Position numbers and translations under genes: made by a program. The notes beneath the pieces are model-generated. The model saw nothing but the letters and a program-made list of their open reading frames with translations. It had not been told where the DNA came from and searched no databases. DNA of 64,000 nucleotides. Origin: Alphaproteobacteria bacterium. GTDB taxonomy: Bacteria > Pseudomonadota > Alphaproteobacteria > Caulobacterales > Hyphomonadaceae. The stretch is from positions 1 to 64,000 of the forward strand of contig JAHJYW010000007.1 of the NCBI GenBank assembly GCA_018827375.1. Reading direction: 5' to 3'. This document shows, in pieces, positions 9,806 through 21,272 of this stretch (its first letter is position 1; each line of letters opens with the position of its first letter).

Positions 9806-11637
9806 TGCCAGACATGAACCAGACAATCGCTGAAGTCACAGATCGCATAAGGCTTCGTTCGAAAGATTCCCGCGCCGCCTATCTTGAACTGATCCGTTCG
9901 CGCCGCCCGACCAATTTTGCCCGCTTGAAGATGACCGAAGGCAATCTCGCCCACGCGTCTGCTGGTTGTGCGGTGATGGAGAAGGCCGAACTTCTGGGGG
10001 CAGGGTGGCCGAATATCGGGATTATCACGGCCTATAATGACATGCTCTCGGCCCATGCGCCTTTCGAGCACTATCCGGATATTATCCGCAAGGCTGCGCG
10101 CGAAGCCGGGGCTGTGGCGCAGGTTGCCGGCGGCGTGCCCGCCATGTGCGATGGCGTTACCCAGGGCCAGGAAGGCATGGAGCTGTCCCTCTTCTCTCGC
10201 GACGTGATTGCCATGTCATCCGCGATTGGCCTCAGCCATGACGTGTTCGACGCAGCCCTTCACCTGGGCGTTTGCGACAAGATCGTGCCGGGCCTGGTGA
10301 TCGCTGCCTTGCGCTTTGGCTGGATACCGTCGGTTTTTGTGCCAGCCGGCCCGATGCCGTCTGGTCTCCCAAACCCTGAAAAAGTCCGCATTCGTCAATT
10401 GTTCGCTGAAGGGAAGGTGGGCCGCGAGGAACTTCTGCGCGCAGAAGCCGAAAGCTACCATACACAGGGCACCTGTACATTTTATGGCACTGCCAACTCG
10501 AACCAGATGCTGATGGAAGTGATGGGCATGCACCTGCCTGGGGCGGCCTTCACCAATCCGGGCACGCCGCTGCGGGAAGCGCTGACGCGTGCTGCGACGC
10601 AGCGTGCGGCTGCCATAACTGCGCAAGGCGATGATTACAGGCCGATGGGCGAACTGATTGATGAGCGGTCTGTCGTCAATGGAATTGTGGGCCTCATGGC
10701 GACGGGCGGCTCCACCAATCATGCGCTGCATATACCGGCCATGGCGGCTGCTGCGGGCATTAAGGTCACCCTCGAAGATTTCGCTGACATCAGTGCCGTG
10801 ACCCCGCTCCTCGCACGGATCTATCCGAATGGTCCGTCCGATGTGAACCATTTCCACGCCGCGGGCGGCATGAGCTTTCTGATGCGCGAGCTGCTCGGTG
10901 CTGGTCTCATGCATGGGGATTGTGAAGGTGTTGCTGGCCCGATGTCAGGTTACGGGCAGGAGCCTTTCCTCGAGGATGGAAAGCTGGTGTGGCGCGACGC
11001 GCCGGCCGAGAGCGCTGACCTTGAGATACTGCGCCCGGCCAGCGATCCATTTTCCAAAGACGGCGGATTACGGCTGATGAGCGGCCGGCTGGGCAGGGGG
11101 GTCAGCAAGGTCTCGGCCGTCAAGCCTGCGAACCGGGTCCTGGAGGCACCAGCGATCGTCTTTGATTCTCAGGCGGCGCTTAAGTCTGCCTTCGAAGCCG
11201 GCAAGCTTGATCGCGATTTTGTTGCCGTGGTTCGTTTTCAGGGGCCGGCTGCGAACGGCATGCCTGAACTTCACGGCCTGACGCCTGTTCTGGGTATTCT
11301 TCAGGACCGGGGTTTCAAGGTTGCTCTCGTGACCGACGGACGCATGTCCGGTGCCAGCGGCAAGATCCCGTCTGCTATCCATATGAGCCCGGAAGCTGCG
11401 CGCGGCGGTCCGCTGGCAAAAGTGCGCGATGGCGACATGATTGCCTTCAATGCGGAGGAGGGCACTCTCGACATCGCTGTCGATAGCGCAACCTTCGATG
11501 CACGTGAGGCGGCGCAGTTCCGTCCTAATGAGTCATCGATAGGGCTCGGGCGCGAAATGTTCACCTACTTCCGCCAGTTCGCAGGAACGGCTGATGCCGG
11601 AGCTAGCCAGTTCGCCTTTCTTGGCGAGGAGCGCTGA
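9805..11637 (+). CDS. edd: 6-phosphogluconate dehydratase
   Basis: Dehydratase motifs [64 protein letters not shown]; start overlaps pgl stop (TAATG). Confidence 0.97.
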   Translation: MPDMNQTIAEVTDRIRLRSKDSRAAYLELIRSRRPTNFARLKMTEGNLAHASAGCAVMEKAELLGAGWPNIGIITAYNDMLSAHAPFEHYPDIIRKAAREAGAVAQVAGGVPAMCDGVTQGQEGMELSLFSRDVIAMSSAIGLSHDVFDAALHLGVCDKIVPGLVIAALRFGWIPSVFVPAGPMPSGLPNPEKVRIRQLFAEGKVGREELLRAEAESYHTQGTCTFYGTANSNQMLMEVMGMHLPGAAFTNPGTPLREALTRAATQRAAAITAQGDDYRPMGELIDERSVVNGIVGLMATGGSTNHALHIPAMAAAAGIKVTLEDFADISAVTPLLARIYPNGPSDVNHFHAAGGMSFLMRELLGAGLMHGDCEGVAGPMSGYGQEPFLEDGKLVWRDAPAESADLEILRPASDPFSKDGGLRLMSGRLGRGVSKVSAVKPANRVLEAPAIVFDSQAALKSAFEAGKLDRDFVAVVRFQGPAANGMPELHGLTPVLGILQDRGFKVALVTDGRMSGASGKIPSAIHMSPEAARGGPLAKVRDGDMIAFNAEEGTLDIAVDSATFDAREAAQFRPNESSIGLGREMFTYFRQFAGTADAGASQFAFLGEER

Positions 11638-12609
11638 GTGACGGATCATGAGCTTCTCGTCGGGGACGTTGGAGGGACCAATGTCCGTTTCGCGATGGCG
11701 CACCGCATGGACGGCCGCTTCCGAATCGAGGCGTTCGAGAAACTCAAGGGCGATGATTTCAATTCATTTGATGACGCCCTCGCCAGCTACCTGGACAAGA
11801 CGGGCCGTAAGCCGGCCAAGGCCTGCTTTGCTATGGCGGGACCGGTCAGCAAAGGGGAGGTCATCCTCACCAATCGGGGGTGGCAAGTATCGGCCAGCCG
11901 GATTGGCCGGACTTTTAACATTGGTAGCGTTCATCTCATCAATGATTTCGCCGCGATGGCTCGTGCTGTACCGGAACATGGCCCGGAAGATTTCGAAACC
12001 ATCATTGAGGGCACGGCTGTCGATGGCGCGCCGATGCTGGTGGCGGGTCCCGGAACAGGTTTTGGGGTTGCCACCCTGCTGCGTAACCGGACGGGCGGTT
12101 GGTATGTGCTGAATGGCGAGGGAGGGCATATCGCCTTCTCCCCCAGGGACGCTACAGAGATCGAGCTGACACGCGTTCTGCTCAATCGGTATGGCTATGT
12201 CTCGAACGAGCTTGTTGCCTCGGGCAGCGGGCTTGAGGCCGTCCATGAGGCCTTCTGCGAGATCTATGGCCGGCCGTATCTTGATGTAAGCCCTCAGGAA
12301 ATGCGCCGCCTGGCCGATGAGGGCGATGAAATGTTCCTAAAGCTTATAAGGGTGCGTGCGAATACGGTGATGAGTGCGGTGGGTGACCTCGTGCTTGCGA
12401 ATGGCGCGCTGGGCGGGGTTGTTGTTGCAGGTGGTGTTAGCGAGCGCATAGCGGACTTTCTCAAAACGCCTGAGGCGTGCGAGAGGTTCGTTGAGCGTGG
12501 GCCGCTTAGCAAGTATTTGAGTACTTGCCCTGTCAAGCTGATGCACGACCCTGAGGCGCCCCTTATTGGCGCTGCGGCTTATCACGAGCAGGAGACACAA
12601 AAGACATGA
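11638..12609 (+). CDS. glk: Glucokinase
   Basis: LLVGDVGGTNVRFAMA, INDFAAMARAV, LNGEGGHIAFSP; GTG start immediately after edd stop. Confidence 0.93.
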   Translation: MTDHELLVGDVGGTNVRFAMAHRMDGRFRIEAFEKLKGDDFNSFDDALASYLDKTGRKPAKACFAMAGPVSKGEVILTNRGWQVSASRIGRTFNIGSVHLINDFAAMARAVPEHGPEDFETIIEGTAVDGAPMLVAGPGTGFGVATLLRNRTGGWYVLNGEGGHIAFSPRDATEIELTRVLLNRYGYVSNELVASGSGLEAVHEAFCEIYGRPYLDVSPQEMRRLADEGDEMFLKLIRVRANTVMSAVGDLVLANGALGGVVVAGGVSERIADFLKTPEACERFVERGPLSKYLSTCPVKLMHDPEAPLIGAAAYHEQETQKT

Positions 12610-13241
12610 CCTTCCCATTGAAGTCACTTGTCGAGGCGGCGAGCACAGCCCCGATTGTCCCCGTCCTTGTCGTTGACCGGATCGAAATGGCTGCGCCGCT
12701 GGCGCGCGCGCTGGTCGATGGCGGGCTGACCATTGCTGAAGTGACATTGAGAACGCCTTCGGGTCTTGCGGTCATTGAGGAAATGAAATCCGCCGAGCCC
12801 GGACTCAAGGTGGGCGCGGGGACCGTCCTGACGGAAGCAGATGTTGATAATGCACTTTCTGCGGGTTCGGACTTCCTGGTGTCACCGGGCATGTCACCAA
12901 AACTGCTGGCCGGCCTCGGGAATCGGCGGCGCCTCATGATCCCGGGTGTTGCAACGGCCAGCGAGGCCATGAGTCGCCACGAAGAGGGTTTTGATCTCTT
13001 GAAACTGTTCCCTGCCACAATCGCTGGTGGCGTAGGCGCGCTGAAGGCCATCGCCGGGCCGCTACCGCACCTGCGGTTCATGCCGACCGGCGGGATTACC
13101 GAAGCGGACGCAGGTAAATACGTGGCGTTGCCAAATGTCGTGGCGGTAGGGGGCTCGTGGATCGCGACCGGCGCAGACATTGCCGCAGAAGACTGGAAGG
13201 GAATCAGTGCGAAGGCGCGAAAAGCGCTGGCCGCGATCTGA
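12606..13241 (+). CDS. eda: 2-dehydro-3-deoxy-phosphogluconate (KDPG) aldolase
   Basis: PIVPVLVVDRIEMAAPLARALVDGGLTIAEVTLRTPSGLAVI..., VGAGTVLTEADVDNALSAGSDFLVSPG, LKLFPA. Confidence 0.95.
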   Translation: MTFPLKSLVEAASTAPIVPVLVVDRIEMAAPLARALVDGGLTIAEVTLRTPSGLAVIEEMKSAEPGLKVGAGTVLTEADVDNALSAGSDFLVSPGMSPKLLAGLGNRRRLMIPGVATASEAMSRHEEGFDLLKLFPATIAGGVGALKAIAGPLPHLRFMPTGGITEADAGKYVALPNVVAVGGSWIATGADIAAEDWKGISAKARKALAAI

Positions 13242-13486
13242 CGGAAAATATTGGATTTCCGGCTTTATAGGATTAAGCTTGGCTGTGACCATCAAGGCGC
13301 TACGCACAATAAATGGTTTAAGGGTTGATCGGCTGCCTGCGCGTGACGCACCGCCGCAGCTCATGGCCCGTGAATTCAGGGCCTTAAGAGTATAGAGTCT
13401 CCACTGGATATATAATGTGGCTGTCTGTTGCGCGATGGGCGAAACCGTCCTAATCCGGCGCCAGACAAGGTCAGGAGAAACTGCAC

Positions 13487-13861
13487 ATGACCGAGATTGA
13501 ACGGCTCGCACTGGATTATTTTCCAGTGATCATATTCCTCGTGATTGGCGCCGCGATTTCGGGGCTTTTTATTGTCGGAACAACGCTTCTGGCACCATCA
13601 AACCCCGATCCTGAAAAGAACTCGGCCTATGAGTGCGGCTTCAATGCCTTCGATGACGCGCGGATGAAGTTTGATGTGCGATTCTACCTTGTCGCCATCC
13701 TGTTCATCATCTTCGACCTCGAAGTCGCGTTCCTGTTCCCTTGGGCAATATCGCTGGGCACCATTGGCCTCGTCGGCTTCTGGTCGATGGTTGGGTTCTT
13801 GGGCGTGTTGACGATCGGTTTCATCTACGAATGGCGCCGCGGCGCGCTGGAGTGGGAATAA
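13487..13861 (+). CDS. nuoA: NADH-quinone oxidoreductase subunit A
   Basis: [44 protein letters not shown]. Confidence 0.97.
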   Translation: MTEIERLALDYFPVIIFLVIGAAISGLFIVGTTLLAPSNPDPEKNSAYECGFNAFDDARMKFDVRFYLVAILFIIFDLEVAFLFPWAISLGTIGLVGFWSMVGFLGVLTIGFIYEWRRGALEWE

Positions 13862-14434
13862 ATGGCTGACGACGGTTTCAAGAAATATGCGCTAGGCGCG
13901 GCCCGCGCAGGCGTCGAAGGCGGATTTGTCCCTCGCGCGGATGACCCATTCTATAACGGCCTCTCGGATGAGTTGGCCGACAAGGGCTATTTCACCGCCG
14001 CTGCTGACGACCTGATCGCCTGGGCGCGCACCGGCTCGCTGATGTGGATGACTTTCGGCTTGGCGTGTTGCGCCGTCGAGATGATGCATGCGGGCAACCC
14101 GCGTTACGACCTTGAGCGTTTCGGCATGGCGCCGCGCGGTTCACCGCGGCAGTCTGACGTGATGATCGTCGCGGGCACGCTGACCAACAAGATGGCCCCG
14201 GCCCTGCGCAAGGTTTACGACCAGATGCCGGAGCCCCGTTACGTTATCTCGATGGGCAGCTGTGCCAATGGCGGCGGTTACTATCACTACAGCTATTCCG
14301 TTGTTCGCGGCTGTGACCGGATTGTGCCTGTGGACATCTACGTCCCGGGCTGTCCGCCAACCGCCGAGGCGCTGGTCTATGGCTTCCTGCAATTGCAGAA
14401 GAAAATCCGCCGCGAAGGCTCGATCGAGCGCTAG
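13862..14434 (+). CDS. nuoB: NADH-quinone oxidoreductase subunit B
   Basis: [56 protein letters not shown]. Confidence 0.98.
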   Translation: MADDGFKKYALGAARAGVEGGFVPRADDPFYNGLSDELADKGYFTAAADDLIAWARTGSLMWMTFGLACCAVEMMHAGNPRYDLERFGMAPRGSPRQSDVMIVAGTLTNKMAPALRKVYDQMPEPRYVISMGSCANGGGYYHYSYSVVRGCDRIVPVDIYVPGCPPTAEALVYGFLQLQKKIRREGSIER

Positions 14435-14443
14435 GGGAAGAGC

Positions 14444-15064
14444 ATGAGTATCGAAGCACTGAAAGATCTCGCGGCCCATATCGAGGCGACTCAGGGCGAT
14501 GCTGTGCGGGCGTCACAGATCGTCGTCGGCGAGCTGACATTGCTTGCCGAGCGCGATCATATCGTTCGCTTGTTGCGGTTCCTGCGCGACGACCAGCAAT
14601 GTAACTTCGAAACGCTGGTCGATATTTGCGGCGTTGATTACCCTGAGCGATCTGATCGCTTCGAAGTCGTCTACCATCTTCTGTCCATGCGCATGAACCA
14701 CCGTATTCGCGTGCGTATCCGCACCGATGAGGAAACGCCTGTGCCGAGCGCTACGGTTCTCTGGCCTGCCGCAAACTGGTTCGAGCGCGAAGCTTTTGAC
14801 ATGTACGGTATCCAGTTCGCCGATCACCCGGACCTGCGCCGGATCCTGACCGATTATGGTTTTGAAGGGTATCCGCTGCGCAAGGACTTCCCGCTGACTG
14901 GGCATTACGAGGTTCGCTATGATGACCTTGAAAAGCGCGTCGTCTATGAGCCGGTCAAACTGACCCAGGAATACCGCAACTTCGATTTCCTCTCGCCGTG
15001 GGAGGGCATGACCAGCCAGATTCCCGGTGATGAAAAAGCCGTCTCCGAGGAGGCACCTGAATAA
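14444..15064 (+). CDS. nuoC: NADH-quinone oxidoreductase subunit C
   Basis: [76 protein letters not shown]. Confidence 0.97.
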   Translation: MSIEALKDLAAHIEATQGDAVRASQIVVGELTLLAERDHIVRLLRFLRDDQQCNFETLVDICGVDYPERSDRFEVVYHLLSMRMNHRIRVRIRTDEETPVPSATVLWPAANWFEREAFDMYGIQFADHPDLRRILTDYGFEGYPLRKDFPLTGHYEVRYDDLEKRVVYEPVKLTQEYRNFDFLSPWEGMTSQIPGDEKAVSEEAPE

Positions 15065-16269
15065 TGGCTGACACGATCCACGCATCCATCGAAGAAGATC
15101 GCAAGTTCACGCTGAACTTCGGGCCGCAGCACCCGGCCGCGCACGGCGTACTGCGAATGATCATGGACCTCGATGGTGAGGTCGTGACGCGCATCGACAG
15201 CCATATCGGCCTGCTTCACCGCGGTACAGAGAAGTTGCTCGAGTATAAGACTTACCTGCAGGGCCTGCCTTATTTTGATCGGCTCGACTATTGCTCACCC
15301 ATGAACCAGGAGCATGCTTGGTGTCTGGCCATCGAGAAGCTTCTGGGCGTTGAGGTTCCGCGCCGCGCCAGCCTTATCCGCGTGATGTTCTCGGAAATTG
15401 GCCGCATCATGTCGCATCTGCTCAATATTGGCACGGGCGTGATGGACGTCGGGGCGCTGACGCCGATCACCTGGTGCTTTGAAGAGCGTGAAAAGCTTTG
15501 CGGGTTTTACGAGCGCGCTTCAGGCAGCCGCATGCACGCCGCCTATTTCCGTCCTGGCGGTGTCCATCAGGACCTGCCTCAGGCGCTGATCGACGATATC
15601 GCGACCTGGTGTGATTTTTTCCCCACGGCGATGGAGCGTGTGGAGTCTCTCGTCACCGAGAACCGCATCTTCAAACAGCGCAATGTCGATATTGGTGTTG
15701 TCGATGTGAAGACCATCATGGAATGGGGCTTTTCCGGCGTCATGGTTCGCGGCTCGGGCCTGACCTGGGACCTTCGTCGTTCACAGCCCTATGAGTGCTA
15801 CGACGAACTCGACTTCAAGATTCCCGTAGGCCGAAATGGCGACAACTATGATCGCTACGTTTGCCGCATGGAAGAAATGAAGGAATCGACCAAGATCATC
15901 CAGCAGTGCATTGAGATTCTCGCCAAGGAAGGCCCCGGGCCGGTCCTGCCGCGCGATTCCAAACTCTCTCCCCCGCGCCGCGCTGAAATGAAGAATTCGA
16001 TGGAGGCCCTTATCCATCACTTCAAACTTTACACCGAAGGTTTCCACGTTCCAGAAGGCGAATGCTACGCCGCTGTCGAGGCGCCGAAGGGCGAGTTTGG
16101 CGTCTACCTTGTCTCGGACGGTACCAACAAACCCTATCGCGCCAAGATTCGTGCGCCGGGCTATCCGCACCTGCAGGCGATGGATCACCTCTCGAAGGGG
16201 CATATGCTGGCCGACGTTTCAGCAATTCTCGGTACGCTCGACATCGTGTTCGGGGAGATTGACCGTTGA
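15064..16269 (+). CDS. nuoD: NADH-quinone oxidoreductase subunit D
   Basis: [59 protein letters not shown]. Confidence 0.98.
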   Translation: MADTIHASIEEDRKFTLNFGPQHPAAHGVLRMIMDLDGEVVTRIDSHIGLLHRGTEKLLEYKTYLQGLPYFDRLDYCSPMNQEHAWCLAIEKLLGVEVPRRASLIRVMFSEIGRIMSHLLNIGTGVMDVGALTPITWCFEEREKLCGFYERASGSRMHAAYFRPGGVHQDLPQALIDDIATWCDFFPTAMERVESLVTENRIFKQRNVDIGVVDVKTIMEWGFSGVMVRGSGLTWDLRRSQPYECYDELDFKIPVGRNGDNYDRYVCRMEEMKESTKIIQQCIEILAKEGPGPVLPRDSKLSPPRRAEMKNSMEALIHHFKLYTEGFHVPEGECYAAVEAPKGEFGVYLVSDGTNKPYRAKIRAPGYPHLQAMDHLSKGHMLADVSAILGTLDIVFGEIDR

Positions 16270-16607
16270 GCGCGTCAACTGATCTCGTCCAGCGCCAGCT
16301 TGATGCCTACAATGCACAGGACATTGAGGCCTTCATGGCATTCTATACCGAAGACGCCATTCTGGCTGGCTATAATGGCGCCGTGAACCAGGCAGGGCAC
16401 AACGCTATTCGTGCGCGCCATCTGGACCTGTTTGCCGAGTTTCCCGAAAACCGCGCAGACGTGGTCAACGAGATCGACCTCGGCCCGATTGTGATGGTTC
16501 ATGAGCGTGTCGAGCGCGCCCCCGGCGGCGATAATTTCGAGGTTGCTGCAATCTACACACTCCGCGACGGCAAGATTGCCCGCGTCGACTTCGCACGGGG
16601 CAGCTGA
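16266..16607 (+). CDS. NTF2-like / SnoaL-like fold protein of unknown role, within nuo operon
   Basis: 113 aa ORF, TTG start overlapping nuoD stop by 4 bp; [29 protein letters not shown]...[17 protein letters not shown] typical of the NTF2 superfamily. Confidence 0.8.
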   Translation: MSASTDLVQRQLDAYNAQDIEAFMAFYTEDAILAGYNGAVNQAGHNAIRARHLDLFAEFPENRADVVNEIDLGPIVMVHERVERAPGGDNFEVAAIYTLRDGKIARVDFARGS

Positions 16608-16610
16608 GCC

Positions 16611-17060
16611 ATGGGGGCGTTTCCGGAAAAAAGACTGTCGATCATCACGCTCGGTGTGCAGGACCGCGCTGCGATAACCCAGTTCTATGAATCGGTGCTG
16701 GGGTTCCGGAATGTCGGCCCTGAGGGCATGACAATGTTTGACATGGGCGGCTTTGTTCTCGGCCTCTGGGAAGAAGACAAGCTCGCGAAGGATGCCGGAG
16801 TTGCGAACAATCGCACCGGGGACTTCAAGGGCGTAGCGCTGGCTTATAACGCGCGGTCGCCTGAAGAGGTCGATGCGATTTTCGATCGGCTGTCGGCGGC
16901 CGGTGTGACAATCAGCGCGGCGCCTCACAAAGCATTCTGGGGTGGATATTCAGGCTACTTCACTGACCCGGAAGGCAACGCCTGGGAGGTCGCTCACAAT
17001 CCGTTTTGGACACTGGACGAGGCAGGCCGCGTGGTGCTGCCCTCCACGGAGGACGTTTAG
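16611..17060 (+). CDS. VOC (glyoxalase/bleomycin resistance) family protein, within nuo operon
   Basis: LSIITLGVQDRAAITQFYESVLGFRNV...FWGGYSGYFTDPEGNAWEVAHNPFW, directly adjacent to nuoE start. Confidence 0.88.
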   Translation: MGAFPEKRLSIITLGVQDRAAITQFYESVLGFRNVGPEGMTMFDMGGFVLGLWEEDKLAKDAGVANNRTGDFKGVALAYNARSPEEVDAIFDRLSAAGVTISAAPHKAFWGGYSGYFTDPEGNAWEVAHNPFWTLDEAGRVVLPSTEDV

Positions 17061-17849
17061 ATGGCATTGCGCCGGTTCGACATTGAAGCAGGCGGCGACA
17101 GTTTCGCCTTCAAGCCTGAAACTGAAGACAAGATTGCCTTCTGGCGCGCCAAGTATCCGGCGGATCGCCAGCGCTCCGCTGTGATCCCGCTGCTCTGGCT
17201 GGCCCAGAAGGACAACAATGGCTGGCTGTCCGAGCCCGCCATGCGCGAAGTCGCTGATCGCCTCGAGATGCCCTATATCCGCGTATATGAAGTCGCGACC
17301 TTCTATACGATGTTCCGTATGCAGCCGGTCGGCAAGTTTCACATCCAGCTGTGTGGCACGACGCCCTGCATGCTGCGCGGCTCGGAATCGTTGCGTGATG
17401 TGTGCAAAAAGGAAATCGGTCCGGCGATGTACGTCACCGACGACAAGCGCCTTTCCTGGGAAGAAGTCGAATGCCTCGGCGCCTGCGTGAACGCACCCAT
17501 GGCGCAGATCAATGACGACTATTTTGAAGACCTGACGGCTGACAGTTTCAGCAAGATCCTTTCCAAACTGAAGAATGGCGCCGATGTGCAGCCGGGACCG
17601 CAAATCGACCGGATCAACAGCGGCCCTGAAGGCGGCACGACCGTGCTGACCGAGCCGCACCTTTTCGATGGCTCCCGCAACGAGGTTTCGGTCCTTCCGA
17701 ACCTGCCGTCGGCTGAGCCGGAAGCGGATTCCGAAGGATCCAAGGCGCTACCGAAAGAGGATGCGCCAACAAACACGAAACGTGAAACACCAGAGGCAAA
17801 ACCGGGTACGAAAACGACCCTGCTGCCCAAGAAGGGTGATGAGGACTAG
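17061..17849 (+). CDS. nuoE: NADH-quinone oxidoreductase subunit E with long C-terminal extension
   Basis: 2Fe-2S thioredoxin-like domain: CGTTPCMLRGSESLRDVCKKEIG...VECLGACVNAPMAQINDDYFEDLT; low-complexity tail to residue 262. Confidence 0.96.
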   Translation: MALRRFDIEAGGDSFAFKPETEDKIAFWRAKYPADRQRSAVIPLLWLAQKDNNGWLSEPAMREVADRLEMPYIRVYEVATFYTMFRMQPVGKFHIQLCGTTPCMLRGSESLRDVCKKEIGPAMYVTDDKRLSWEEVECLGACVNAPMAQINDDYFEDLTADSFSKILSKLKNGADVQPGPQIDRINSGPEGGTTVLTEPHLFDGSRNEVSVLPNLPSAEPEADSEGSKALPKEDAPTNTKRETPEAKPGTKTTLLPKKGDED

Positions 17850-17852
17850 GAC

Positions 17853-19157
17853 ATGTTGCTCGACAAGGACCGCATCTTCACCAATCTCTACGGGCTCCAT
17901 TCACCGAGCCTGGAAGCCGCCAAGAAGCGCGGCGCCTGGCACCTCACACGCGAAATGCTCGCGATGGGGCCAGACTGGATCTGCGACCAGATCAAGGCCA
18001 GCGGCCTGCGCGGCCGTGGCGGCGCAGGGTTTCCGACAGGCCTGAAGTGGACATTCATGCCGAAGGAAGTGCGCGAACGTCCGCATTATCTTGTCGTGAA
18101 CGGTGATGAGTCCGAGCCAGGTACGTGTAAAGACCGCGAAATCATGCGGCACGACCCGCACCTTTTCATTGAGGGCTGCATGGTGGCCAGCCGCGCGATG
18201 CGGGCACACAAATGCTATGTCTACCTGCGCGGAGAATACATCGCCGAGCGTCATGCAATGGAACTCGCCATCAAGGAGGCCTACGAGGCCAAGCTGATCG
18301 GCCAGGACAATGACAATGGCTGGGACTTTGATATCTACGTTCACCACGGTGCCGGCGCCTATATCTGCGGCGAAGAAACCGCGCTGCTCGAAAGCCTTGA
18401 GGGCAAGAAGGGCCAGCCGCGCATGAAGCCGCCATTCCCGGCCAATGCCGGACTCTATGGCTGCCCGACGACAGTGAACAATGTTGAATCCATTGCTGTT
18501 GCGCCGACAATCCTTCGGCGCGGTGCGGAATGGTTCGCCGGCTTCGGACGCCCGAACAATGCTGGCACGAAATTGTTCTGCATTTCCGGCCACGTGAACA
18601 AGCCTTGTAATGTCGAAGAAGAAATGTCGATCACGTTCCGTGAGCTGATCGAAACGCATTGCGGCGGTATTCGTGGCGGATGGGATAATCTGAAGGCTGT
18701 GATCCCGGGTGGCTCATCTGTTCCTATGGTGCCCGCTGAGCAGATCATGGACGCATACATGGACTTTGACACGCTGCGCGACCTGAAGTCGGGTCTTGGC
18801 ACGGCGGCCGTCATCGTGATGGACAAGGACACCGACCTGATCAAGGCGATCGCGCGCCTCGCCTATTTCTACAAGCACGAATCCTGCGGCCAGTGCACAC
18901 CTTGCCGCGAAGGCACCGGCTGGATGTGGCGCGTCATGGAGCGCATGGTCAAAGGTGAGGCCGAGCATGACGAGATCGACACGCTGCTGGATGTGACCAA
19001 ACAGGTTGAAGGCCACACGATCTGTGCGCTCGGAGATGCAGCCGCCTGGCCAATCCAGGGCCTGATCCGCCATTTCCGGCCTGAAATCGAAGCCCGTATC
19101 AATGAATATCGCCTACCCCGCGCCATGGTGCAGGGCGCGGTCATCGCGGCGGAGTAA
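17853..19157 (+). CDS. nuoF: NADH-quinone oxidoreductase subunit F
   Basis: [69 protein letters not shown]. Confidence 0.98.
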   Translation: MLLDKDRIFTNLYGLHSPSLEAAKKRGAWHLTREMLAMGPDWICDQIKASGLRGRGGAGFPTGLKWTFMPKEVRERPHYLVVNGDESEPGTCKDREIMRHDPHLFIEGCMVASRAMRAHKCYVYLRGEYIAERHAMELAIKEAYEAKLIGQDNDNGWDFDIYVHHGAGAYICGEETALLESLEGKKGQPRMKPPFPANAGLYGCPTTVNNVESIAVAPTILRRGAEWFAGFGRPNNAGTKLFCISGHVNKPCNVEEEMSITFRELIETHCGGIRGGWDNLKAVIPGGSSVPMVPAEQIMDAYMDFDTLRDLKSGLGTAAVIVMDKDTDLIKAIARLAYFYKHESCGQCTPCREGTGWMWRVMERMVKGEAEHDEIDTLLDVTKQVEGHTICALGDAAAWPIQGLIRHFRPEIEARINEYRLPRAMVQGAVIAAE

Positions 19158-19163
19158 CAAGAC

Positions 19164-21263
19164 ATGTCCGACACGTTCAAACTGAATATCGATGGCCAGG
19201 ACATCGAGGTCCCCAAGCACTACACGCTGATGCAGGCGTGTGAGGAAGCGGGCGCAGAGATTCCGCGCTTCTGCTATCACGAGCGCCTCTCTGTTGCCGG
19301 CAACTGCCGCATGTGCCTCGTCGAGTGGGAAGGCGCGCCGAAGCCGATTGCGTCCTGCGCCCAGACGGTTGGCGACATGCGTCCGAACCGCGATGGCTCG
19401 GCGCCAAACGTGCGTACGAAGGGCGACTATGTCCAGAAGGCCCGTAACGGCGTGATGGAATTCCTTCTGATCAACCATCCGCTCGATTGCCCCATCTGCG
19501 ACCAGGGCGGCGAATGCGACCTTCAGGATCAGGCCATGGCCTATGGCCGTGGCGGCAGCCGCTATGATGAAAACAAGCGTGCGGTCGACGACAAATACAT
19601 GGGGCCGCTCGTCAAGACGATCATGACGCGATGCATCCAGTGTACGCGCTGCGTTCGCTTCATTGCCGAGGTGGCTGGTGTCGAGGAGATCGGCATGATC
19701 TCGCGAGGCGAGAATGCCGAGATCACGACGTATCTCGAGAAATCGTTGACGTCCGAACTGTCTGGCAACGTGATCGACCTTTGCCCGGTCGGTGCTTTGA
19801 CATCCAAGCCTTACGCCTTCAACGCGCGCCCATGGGAGCTTCGCAAGACCGCTTCGATCGATGTCATGGATGCGATGGGCGCTTCGATACGCGTCGACGC
19901 CAAGGGTGATGGCGTGATGCGAATCCTGCCGGAGACCAACGAAGAAGTGAACGAGGAGTGGATTTCCGACAAGTCCCGCTTCGTCTGGGATGGTCTGGCC
20001 CGCCAGCGTCTCGACAAGCCCTATGTCCGCGTCAACGGCAAGCTCGTTCCTGCAACCTGGGGCGAAGCATTTGCGGCTGCAAAGGATGCATTGTCGGTGT
20101 CCTCCGACAAGATCGGCGTCGTCGCGGGCGACCTGATAGAAGTCGAACAAGCCAAAGCCGCGCTTGACCTGTTCCGCTCAATGGGCGTTCAGAATACAGA
20201 CTGCCGTCCGGCGGGCGCCACCTACGGCACCGACGGTGTGCGTGAGCGCTACATCCTCAACCCAACGCTTATGGGCGTGGAAGAAGCCGATGCGCTGCTG
20301 CTGATCGGCGCCAATCCGCGCGCTGAGGCGTCTGTCTGGAATGCGCGCATACGCAAGTCCTGGCTTTGGGGTGAACTCAAGGTCGGCGTCATCGGCGAAG
20401 CCGCTGACCTGACCTATGATTATGACCATCTCGGTACAGGCGGCGATGCGCTTGCCAATGTTGCCAGCAGCGACTTCTTCAAGGTTCTCAAGGACGCCAA
20501 GCGTCCAATGGTGGTTGTCGGCGAGGCTGCTCTCTGCCGCGCCGATGGGCAAGCCGTTCTGGAAGCTGCCCTGAAGCTTGCGCAGGACGTTGGCGCGGTA
20601 GAGGATGACTGGGCTGGCTTTGGCGTGCTGCACAATGCGGCTGGCCGAGTCGGCGCGCTGGATGTCGGCTTCGTGCCGGGTGAAGGCGGAAAAGCCACGG
20701 GAGAGATTCTTGGCGGAGGTATGGAAACACTTGTTCTGCTCGGCGCTGATGAAGTTGACCTGTCGGGTATCGGCAGCAGCAAAGTCATCTATGTCGGTTC
20801 GCACGGCGATGCAGGGGCCTCACGTGCCGACATTATCCTGCCTTGCGCCACCTATACCGAAATGGACGCAACTTATGCCAACACCGAAGGCCGCGTTCAG
20901 ATGACGACCCGCGCTGTGCAGCCGAAAGGCGAAGCACGTGAAGGCTGGGCAATATTCCGCGCCTTGTCGCAAGTTGTTGGCAAGACGCTGCCCTATGATA
21001 CCGCTGACGCTTTGCGCGCCGGCCTGCGCGGGCCAGAGGGCGAAAGCACAGTGTTCTCCGGACTGGGATTTGCACCAGGCACCAGTGGTGTATCCGCGCT
21101 ACAGGCAGCACCCACCGGTTCGGCCGGAGCGCTCTCGGCGGATGCCTTTAAACCGGCCATTGATGATTTCTACCTGACAAATCCGATCGCTAGAGCGTCT
21201 AAGACGATGGCGGAGTGCTCGGCGCTCAGCACGGCTCTAGACACTCCGGTAGCAGCGGAGTAG
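19164..21263 (+). CDS. nuoG: NADH-quinone oxidoreductase subunit G
   Basis: PRFCYHERLSVAGNCRMCLVEWEGAPKPIASCAQ, LDCPICDQGGECDLQDQAMAYG, CIQCTRCVRFIAEVAGVEEIG. Confidence 0.97.
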   Translation: MSDTFKLNIDGQDIEVPKHYTLMQACEEAGAEIPRFCYHERLSVAGNCRMCLVEWEGAPKPIASCAQTVGDMRPNRDGSAPNVRTKGDYVQKARNGVMEFLLINHPLDCPICDQGGECDLQDQAMAYGRGGSRYDENKRAVDDKYMGPLVKTIMTRCIQCTRCVRFIAEVAGVEEIGMISRGENAEITTYLEKSLTSELSGNVIDLCPVGALTSKPYAFNARPWELRKTASIDVMDAMGASIRVDAKGDGVMRILPETNEEVNEEWISDKSRFVWDGLARQRLDKPYVRVNGKLVPATWGEAFAAAKDALSVSSDKIGVVAGDLIEVEQAKAALDLFRSMGVQNTDCRPAGATYGTDGVRERYILNPTLMGVEEADALLLIGANPRAEASVWNARIRKSWLWGELKVGVIGEAADLTYDYDHLGTGGDALANVASSDFFKVLKDAKRPMVVVGEAALCRADGQAVLEAALKLAQDVGAVEDDWAGFGVLHNAAGRVGALDVGFVPGEGGKATGEILGGGMETLVLLGADEVDLSGIGSSKVIYVGSHGDAGASRADIILPCATYTEMDATYANTEGRVQMTTRAVQPKGEAREGWAIFRALSQVVGKTLPYDTADALRAGLRGPEGESTVFSGLGFAPGTSGVSALQAAPTGSAGALSADAFKPAIDDFYLTNPIARASKTMAECSALSTALDTPVAAE

Positions 21264-21272
21264 GGCGGCGGC

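Noticed and set aside
13180-13395. 71 aa ORF overlapping the end of eda and entering the eda-nuoA gap
   Set aside because: Out of frame with eda, no ribosome-binding site or family resemblance; the gap is more likely the nuo promoter region
13411-13416. Perfect TATAAT upstream of nuoA as a promoter
   Set aside because: No convincing -35 at the right spacing, so not listed as a feature
19113-20150. 345 aa minus-strand ORF opposite nuoG
   Set aside because: Antisense to a well-supported gene; no conserved motif seen
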